A stretch of 64,000 nt of DNA. It comes from Polyodon spathula. Lineage: Eukaryota > Chordata > Actinopteri > Acipenseriformes > Polyodontidae. A program made the position numbers and the translations under genes. The stretch lies in contig NC_054538.1 of NCBI RefSeq assembly GCF_017654505.1, positions 20,503,412-20,567,411 of the forward strand. Reading direction: 5' to 3'. This document shows positions 57,256-64,000 of this stretch, in pieces. Positions within the stretch are counted from its first letter, which is position 1. Each line of letters opens with the position of its first letter. Under the pieces are notes generated by a model that saw only the letters and a program-made list of their open reading frames with translations, was not told where the DNA came from and searched no databases.

Positions 57256-57606
57256 GACGGTTTGTCTGCATGAGCCTTCCATGTGTCTGTATACACATCA
57301 TGTCATTACTCGGACAGAGTCGAAGGAGAGGCTGTCGGACTGTCTCATTCATGCATTAATTACCACAGAAATAAAAGGGAAATGGACATCAATGGGAATG
57401 TAATCATTAAAGTAAAAGATGTAGTGTTGTTTATGTGGTTCAGTGGTTATAAAGACGCCATATGATAAGAAATAACAGAACAATTGGAAATTGATAGTAT
57501 GTTTATCTCTTTATTTCACCTTAATTTTGGTCAAAGTGGCGGGGGGCGTCACACACTGGTTTCGTATTTCTGTAAATAATGCTTCTTTGTTTTAATGATG
57601 TTGACC

Positions 57607-57648
<42 letters not shown>

Positions 57649-58025
57649 CATCATCATCCCATTCACACACTAATTGAAGATTTTATTAAAACTGAAAATC
57701 AATTTAAAAAAGTATATTAAACTAATTTTGTTAGTATTTACAAATAAATATGTGTAGATGTATTATTTTTGGATGATTTACATGTTAATCCTGGTCACAC
57801 ATAAACATTCACTGTTAAATGTAATTTTTTTAGTGTGTGGTATACCCAGACTATTTTCTTTGTTTTACTTACTTTATTTCATTTCCACAAAAGGAGCTAT
57901 GGTTGTGTTTTTTTTTTTTTTTATGTATTCATGCTATATTCGTGTCGTTTGCTTCGCTCAAGGTGTGCATAGCCCTTAAGTCTAGGTCAGGGGCACTAAT
58001 ATCTGCAAAGTTTGTTTTGCATTTA
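57256..58025. other. Spacer, no gene seen
   Basis: No coding feature beyond short AT-driven frames. Contains the AAT microsatellite and a T run near 57,908-57,922. Confidence 0.35.
57609..57648. repeat. (AAT)n microsatellite
   Basis: About 13 AAT units followed by a CATCATCAT run. Confidence 0.95.
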
Positions 58026-58029
58026 ATGT

Positions 58030-58800
58030 TCTTTGATTAAATTCTCTCTCTACTAGCCAGATTATCTCTAAATTTACAAAGCGACAGTGCTGATCTTTCA
58101 TATGCTTTGTCTTGTGTTGAAGCAACGCTTGCAGAACTAATCTGTAGTAAAGGTGATAAACCAGCAAGCAAAGAACTATGTGTGTTGTTACAGGAAAATG
58201 TGAGTGATGAGAACACAGGGTTAGAATTCAGAGCAATTAATCTAAGAAATGTCAGGAGGGGCATTGTATTGCAAGGATGTGTATGTGGCAGGAATAAATT
58301 TTACAAATGTATCACAGACCGATTTGACGAATTACTGAAAACTTTTGAGCTGCTTGAAGGTGTTGGACCTGGCACCATGGCCTCATAATGCAGAGGAATT
58401 GCAAGTGTTTGGAGCTGAGCAATTTACTTGATTAGTGTTCAGGACTTTAAGGGGGTCATTTCTGAATGGAAGGAACTTAACACTTCTAGAAAAAAATGAA
58501 TTACGGTAAAGTGTGTTTGGCATGTACAAACTGCAGTTTCCAAATGTAACTTATGTTCTGCAAGTTCTTCTAGTGATACTGATGTCCACGTTACAGCGAT
58601 CCTTCTCAATCATGCAGCATTTTAAAACTGGCTGGAGAAGCAGACTTGGGGAAAAGATACTGGAACATCTGCTCAGAATCAAATTGGAAGGTCCTGACCC
58701 TAAACACTTTGATCCCACTCCAGTCACTGAGAGATTTTTTTGATGCATTTTTTTCAGTTAGGCAGCCTTCTAACTACATAACTTTAGTAAAAAGTGTCAA
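58030..58800 (+). pseudogene. hAT-superfamily transposase remnant (ZNF862-like)
   Basis: hAT transposases cut and paste DNA using an RNase H-like core and a C-terminal dimerisation domain. The plus-strand frame over 58,107-58,388 contains LSYALSCVEATLAEL and then FYKCITDRFDELLKTFELLEG, which resembles the helical region between the core and the dimerisation domain. After a gap and frame change, 58,513-58,743 reads STLQRSFSIMQHFKTGWRS and LRIKLEGPDPKHFDP. This is the hAT C-terminal domain as in ZNF862-like proteins (family pattern from memory). The catalytic core is absent and the 3' end is cut by an LTR starting at 58,813. Confidence 0.68.
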
Positions 58801-58812
58801 CCAAATAAATCC

Positions 58813-59516
58813 TGTGGCAAAGTGGTTCGTAATGCACAGGTGTAGCGGTGATGCAGCACTTAGAAACAACAGTCCAACAACAGTTCAATGGTGAAAACAA
58901 AGCTTTATTAATGGCTTCTAAATAATACTACTGACTATACGCAGTGATGTTTAAAGTCAGTAAAACCATGGGGTTCAGTTCCCGAAATAATAATAACAAA
59001 CACACATTTTAAAACACCTACACGATCACCAGTCCAGCAGTGAGTGCTCTGGTGCAAGTGGTGTTGTGAATACAAAACAAGTGCTGCAGTGCAGTCCGGG
59101 TTTGATGCTGGCTTATCAGCTACAGCTTCCGGATATTTAGCCATTTATAAATGAAAATAAGAACAGTTAATAGACAGACAGTACAAAACTAAACACTTGC
59201 GGTTTCTTTATACTCCTCTCAGTCAGTCCGCAGCCATAACAGAGGAACAGATTGCTTGGCCACATCCCTGACCTTCAGTCCCAGCCCCTTTAGTAGCGAG
59301 TGCAATCACGTCTTCTCCAACCTATGACTGACACATCGCCTACCAAATTAGGGCGATGACTTCTGGTATTGTGGCTCCCTTCCTGGTTGGCCGACTTCCA
59401 ATTGACCCTGGAATGAATTGTCAACCAATCCAGTCTGTTCCTGTTATAACGTGCCCTCACAGATCGGGGGGATGGGGGGGGGAGTCTTGACTCGGAGTCT
59501 TTCGCTCTGTGTCACA
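58813..59516 (-). mobile_element. LTR of the 24-61 kb family (copy D)
   Basis: Plus-strand ends are TGTGGCAAAGTGG and GTGTCACA, and the interior GGGTTCAGTTCCCGAAATAATAATA near 58,973 and CCCTCACAGATCGGG near 59,452 match copies B and C. Length about 704 bp, like copy A. Target duplication not clear (AATCC left, ATACA right), so one side may be rearranged. A G-rich expansion lies near 59,465-59,480. Confidence 0.8.
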
Positions 59517-60423
59517 ATACATTTTAAATTATTATTAACTGTGTAGTATGTTCTGTTGATTAATATTGAAATGCAGAGTTCAGTTGTTTGCATTGCCATT
59601 ACAATGAATATACAACTTAATTGAAGAAATAAAAAATTAAATTCAGAAATTTCTATATAAATCCTAAGTTTTGCTACACAAATTAGATTTTGAGTCGCAG
59701 AATTGCTATATAAATGAGGAAAGTTATTTCAATCCCTGAACTGATATGTAATTACAAAATAAATTGATGGTTAATTAAAGATTAATTCAATTTTAATAAA
59801 CATCTGCTGGCAGTCAGTACATTTCCAGAACATGTTCATTGATTCTCGTTGTAAGCACAGTGTGGGAGCATTTTGTATTTCTCTAGGAAACTATACTTCT
59901 AGTTCATGTTGCTCTGAAAATGCATTCAAAGATTCACAGAAATAATATTAAATATGTATTGCTTTATATTCATTACAATTTACTTGCATATATTGATAAC
60001 TAATATTTGTTAAACATCAATGAGATAATTAGCATTGTGACATTACATGCTAACTACCTGTACCTATCATGGGGTAAATATTAGTAAAATTAAAAGCTTT
60101 CAGGGTTTTTTTCAGGTAGACTTGTTAACTAACATGGAAACAAATTTTTTACAGTAATTTAATTCAGGCAATGACTGCTTGTACATAATTTTGTTTTAAT
60201 ATAGAGGATATTTAATATATCCATATTTGCCGTTATCCTTATCCTAAATTGGTCATACTCAATTTACCAAGAGCACAACATTCATTTTAAAAGAGCTTTT
60301 TAAATGGTTTTGCCTAAACATTGAAGAATGCATTGACGATAGCTCAGGATTGCCAAGAGGGCTCAGGAGGTTCCCATAGTAATGATGAAGCAGACATTTT
60401 TGTTGTTGCCAACTGTCAAGGAC
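59517..60423. other. AT-rich spacer, no gene seen
   Basis: Unique-looking DNA between two opposite-facing LTR copies. Confidence 0.4.
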
Positions 60424-61144
60424 TGTGACAGAAAGACAATGATACTCGTTGGTAAATCTCCCTTCTGACTTGTGAGGGCACTAAGTAACAGGAACAGAAT
60501 ACTCTGACTACTTGACCTGACACGTCCGAGGGTTAAAAGGAAGTTGGTCATGTAAAAAAGATACAGAGCTTCAGTACACTAATTCATTGACCTGGAGGGC
60601 AAATGATGTGGCAGCTGCAGATCATAAAAAGCAGCTGCAATTGTTTACGAAGGTTTCATGAGTGACAGTATAAATAGGGGTCGAAGCAATGTATCTGTTC
60701 CTTCGCTTTGGTTGGTATTAAGTAACCAGGAAGGACCTGTATTGTTGTGGACAATCGTGAGTGTTTGGTTTGTTCTCTATATTTGTTATGTATTATCACG
60801 AGACAGCTAACAGGTTCTGAAGCTGTCGCCAGAGGCCAGCACAAACCCAGAACAGCACTGCACTTGTATCACAAATAAAACTGTATTTGCACCACTCGTA
60901 CTAATTCACACACTAACAGACTTGTGTATGTGTTTTGTGATTTGTGTGAGTGTATAATAATAACAGGATTATAATTTAAGTAATACACACTGCTGTATTA
61001 CTTACTTCCATTATTATTTACTGTTTGTTTTGCCATCAGGCACTGGACTTAAAAATAAATAAAACAAACATTTTCATCTGGATTACAGTGGTCTGTTTGT
61101 TCTTTAATGACCTGCACCTGCACACTATCAACCACTTTGCCACA
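60424..61144 (+). mobile_element. LTR of the 24-61 kb family (copy E)
   Basis: Starts TGTGACAGAAAG and ends CACTTTGCCACA. A TATA box (TATAAA, 60,669-60,674) and AATAAA (61,054-61,059) sit in the same relative positions as in copy A. Length about 721 bp. Flanks AGGAC and CGGAA match in only three of five bases, so the duplication is not certain. No internal coding sequence adjoins it. Confidence 0.82.
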
Positions 61145-61885
61145 CGGAAAAAAAAAAGGAAAAGTCGTTATTTTTATACTTCTTTTCTTTTACTAAATGT
61201 TTGATTTGTGTTTTGGTGATCATGAAAAATAGCTAGAATAGCAGCACACAGAATCACAGTCCTCTGTTTATCCACAGAGCAGTGGCAAATTCAGCTCTTC
61301 CCCTTATAAAAGTTACCATAGTAAAAGCATAGCAAAATGTAATAAAGCACAGCAAAATGTAATAAACCATACTGAAAGCATGGTAAAGATAAGCATTCTA
61401 AAAAATATCAAAGTATGGTTAAGCATAATAATTTGGCAAACCAGGGTAAACTATGTTGAATGCATAGTATAACCATGGGGAGAGCAGGGTAAAATTGTAA
61501 AAATATCGTGCAGCAATATTATCCACAGACAACTACCTTCCTACACAGGATCTGTTGTCAAAACAATGGTCGTGTCTGACAGGCATGGGCAGTGCGTGTA
61601 AAGGGGGTCTTGAACTTACCTGTTGGTAGCAATGCCATATAGTGTCATCACATTGTTGAAGGTATTGTTGGCCAGGTGTCTGGTGAGCTCAAGTGAACAA
61701 CTTCAGGGCTGGCGTTTTCCCTCCAGTGGCCGGTATCTCACTAAGAGTCCCTCTTGAGTTCCTGGGTGTAAAGAGGGAATTGGCTTGGTTGTGGGATCAG
61801 AGGATGCCAACTAACTTTCAGTACTCCAGAGCTATTGTGGGGATTTTCTGTGGTGAAGGAACATTAAAAATCGAGGAGAAACAGG
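61145..61885. other. Spacer, no gene seen
   Basis: AT-rich sequence with repeated TAAAGCA/AGCAAAATGTAATAAA phrases near 61,325-61,370. No gene supported. Confidence 0.35.
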
Positions 61886-61888
61886 AGG

Positions 61889-61890
<2 letters not shown>

Positions 61891-61965
<75 letters not shown>
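61891..61965. repeat. (AAT)n microsatellite
   Basis: About 25 uninterrupted AAT units. The poly-isoleucine frame read across it on the minus strand is an artefact. Confidence 0.95.
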
Positions 61966-61966
<1 letters not shown>

Positions 61967-62149
61967 GAATGTCTCTTTGGATTGGAGCCAGAATGAACCC
62001 GGACTCATAGAGCTCTGTGGGTAGATTTTTTCCCCTCTTACACCCTTACTAAGCATGTACTGTAAATTACCTCCAAGGTCCAATTGAAATCAAGTCAAAT
62101 GTGGCCTAGGCTTTTTTTTTTCTCTCTCTTACAATACAACGGAAAAAAA

Positions 62150-63020
62150 AAAAACTAAAAGTGTCTTGTGTGATGATCTGAAGTGAGCTATCAATGGCTG
62201 GGCAGAGAAAGTCATCACTCTCTCTCCAGTCATTATTTATGTAAAGTAGCAGCACATATGTATGGAAGGCCATCCAGCCACGAATTGGGCTGGAATGGTA
62301 GATGTAAGGTGATTTTTAATTGGATGATTTATTACACTTACTATTTTCTTTAAATGAATTGGTTCTCATTTTATTTTCAGTGATCTGATTGGCAAAATTA
62401 GTAAACATAATAATTACAATTACAACACCTACTAAAGTCAAATTAGAATGTGTAGTAAATATTTGAAATGCATACTACTTTTTTCATTGGAACTCAGACA
62501 TAAACATTTAAATATACCCTCCCATATTTTAATATTAATTAGGCTATTTGCATTTGAATGGAGAATCTCTCTGGCTAAAAGAAAACTCCATGGAAACACA
62601 CACAACCCAAAAGTACTACCAAAATAGAGTGAGAAAAAGGTGAGACTTAGTTTTCTTTTTCCATGGAAAGTGTCCAATAGCTCATTGACACAGCCCTGTG
62701 TCATTATGGGGGATAAAGGTAGTTATAATAAAGCTAAAATAGATTTCAAAAAACACCTAAATGATGGTTTTGACACGGCTGAGGTGACATTAGATAATGT
62801 CAGGCTATTACATTTGCTTTGCAAGTCAGCCTCAATTAGTATTCAACCCTGGAAATGTAGATGTTCCTTAGTACCAATATAAAGACAGAAAATTAAGCTG
62901 CCTCATCCAGGATGAAATGTTACCACTTTATTCTCTCGGCGGTTTCCTCTCGGTGGTGTATTAAAAATGAATTAGTGGTTATAACTAGCTGCAGAGTGAA
63001 AGCCTTGCCAGGGTAGAAAG
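62150..63020. other. Candidate conserved non-coding block
   Basis: About 0.9 kb of non-repetitive sequence with many TAAT, ATTA and AATTAG cores (for example 62,311-62,345 and 62,390-62,440) and no transposon features. I find it the most enhancer-like stretch in the window. A visual call only. Confidence 0.27.
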
Positions 63021-63465
63021 ATTTGTTCAATTTATCAATTCACTTGTAATAGTGGGGAATAAATTTGCACCACTCTCTTGCCATCATGAGCCTGAGACAG
63101 TATTCAAGTGTTGAGATTAGTGGCCAGGGATGGGTCACAGACTTTGAAAAGGGTCATATATTGTAAAAGCAATGGATTCTGCTTTAGAAGTAATCAGGGA
63201 GAGGCACTAATTAAATAGTTTAAATAAGTCACAAGTCCCTAATATATTAACTAGGTTAATAGTCCCGTATCTACTAACACATTGGCCCCTAGTTCTAACC
63301 TGTGTTCTTTTTGTAATCCGTATTATAAGTCACATCCTCATTGAAACCTATTAGTAGCAACTATATAATATAACTGAGAGTGTAGATCTCACATTCAGAG
63401 GGCCTCATTTACTAAAGGTTCTTAAAAGTAGCCATAATTCACATTGCCATATCACCTCGTATGGC
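63021..63465. other. Spacer, no gene seen
   Basis: No gene or repeat recognised before the Gypsy remnant. Confidence 0.35.
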
Positions 63466-63940
63466 CTCTGTCACTTAGAGTACAACTTAGGCTCCGATGT
63501 GGGAAGTAGCAAAAGTACTTTATCACCTGGTCGAAAAGTCAGAATTTTAGATTTTCTTGCTCCAAACAACCAGCCAATGCTAGGCAGTCTCTTAACATAA
63601 TCACATACTTGACTATGTTTTTGGAAGTTTTTGTTTGCTCCTCCCACCCTTCTTTCACAAGATCGAGGATACCCGGTGGTTGCCTCCAATACAGCAGCTC
63701 AAAGGGAGAGAATTCGGTTGAGCTCTGAGGCACCTCTCTCACAGCAAACATCAGGTGGGGGAGGAGTTTAGCCCAATGTTTCTGTTCTTGGTTGACAAAC
63801 TGCTTTAACATGTTTTAAAGTCTGATTAAAACGTTCCACCAAACCATCTGTCTGCGGATAATAAACAAAGGTTTGAATGGACTTAATTTGCAATAATTTA
63901 TATAATTCCTTCAAACATTGACCGCACTTGCTTCAGAGAA
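63440..63940 (-). pseudogene. Ty3/Gypsy integrase C-terminal remnant
   Basis: Integrase inserts the retrotransposon DNA into the host genome. On the minus strand the copy reads FVYYPQTDGLVERFNQTLK (about 63,870-63,814), the catalytic-core end with the H/YPQTDG...E signature. A one-base frameshift follows, then KQFVNQEQKHWAKLLPHLMFAVREVPQ and FSPFELLYWRQPPG, both hallmark Gypsy segments. After a short deletion another frame keeps FRPGDKVLLLLPTSEPKL (about 63,540-63,487), the C-terminal chromodomain-side motif. The first aspartate of the catalytic triad would lie upstream, beyond the SINE. Frameshifts make it dead. Confidence 0.88.
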
Positions 63941-64000
63941 CTGCATGTGTTTGTCTTCACCGCTCTTGAGTCAGAGCAGGGGTGGTAGCAGTGAGCTGAG
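63941..64000 (+). mobile_element. 3' part of a tRNA-type SINE, runs off the window
   Basis: TGTTTGTCTTCACC...GAGTCAG.GCAGGGGTGGTAG.AGTGAGC matches the body of the SINE at 23,231-23,285. It interrupts the Gypsy integrase, and the rest lies beyond 64,000. Confidence 0.7.

Noticed and set aside
58808..59521. Target duplication for LTR copies C, D and E
   Set aside because: Flanks do not match (AATCC/ATACA for D, AGGAC/CGGAA for E, ATACT/GTATT for C); only copies A and B have exact duplications.
61832..62083. Frame with a long isoleucine run
   Set aside because: Translation of an AAT microsatellite on the minus strand.

Overview
The window reads as non-coding, transposon-rich DNA from a vertebrate, most likely a non-teleost ray-finned fish such as a sturgeon or paddlefish. 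Base composition is AT-rich with long spacers and TA, GT and ATT microsatellites. No host protein exon can be supported: every open frame with a recognisable product belongs to a transposable element, and nearly all of these are broken. The sturgeon/paddlefish suggestion rests on a tRNA-derived SINE at 22.93-23.36 kb (and a partial copy at the right edge) that I recall as abundant in Acipenseriformes. That is memory plus inference, not a search result. The window is probably a gene desert or a very large intron.

Layout. 0-7 kb: a foldback MITE, an LTR-like block, a LINE endonuclease fragment and a decayed tyrosine recombinase of a second YR-element family. 7-14 kb: mostly unique sequence with several blocks that look like candidate conserved non-coding elements. 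14.36-18.25 kb: a DIRS-type retrotransposon on the minus strand (recombinase, RNase H and RT fragments), interrupted by about 1.25 kb of foreign DNA, followed by a 38-bp minisatellite. 22.9-29.7 kb: the SINE and three LTRs of one family; two are solo LTRs with perfect 5-bp target duplications. 31.5-31.9 kb: a piggyBac-like MITE bounded by TTAA. 35.17-36.62 kb: a Tc1-like element lacking its third catalytic residue. 37.8-39.1 kb: a hAT-like non-autonomous element. 42.12-43.87 kb: a compact LTR retrotransposon with two LTRs, a perfect target duplication and only a zinc-knuckle gag-like frame. 48.5-49 kb: tandem tRNA-type SINEs. 52.6-53.2 kb: a 53-bp minisatellite joined to what looks like a Harbinger transposase tail. 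53.5-54.6 kb: a diverged relative of the gag-only LTR element on the minus strand. 54.94-55.05 kb: three very long G runs. 55.17-57.26 kb: a second DIRS copy on the plus strand with a different internal deletion. 58.0-58.8 kb: a hAT transposase remnant cut off by another LTR of the 24-29 kb family. 60.4-61.1 kb: a fifth LTR of that family. 63.47-63.94 kb: a Ty3/Gypsy integrase tail on the minus strand, cut by a SINE that runs off the window.

The elements do not form a cellular pathway; they are a layered record of insertions. The most useful biology here is (1) a gag-only, non-autonomous LTR family with two recognisable members, (2) two complementary DIRS deletion derivatives that between them keep most of the element, (3) the cluster of five solo or partial LTRs, and (4) candidate conserved non-coding blocks, which would be the host-relevant content if alignment confirms them.
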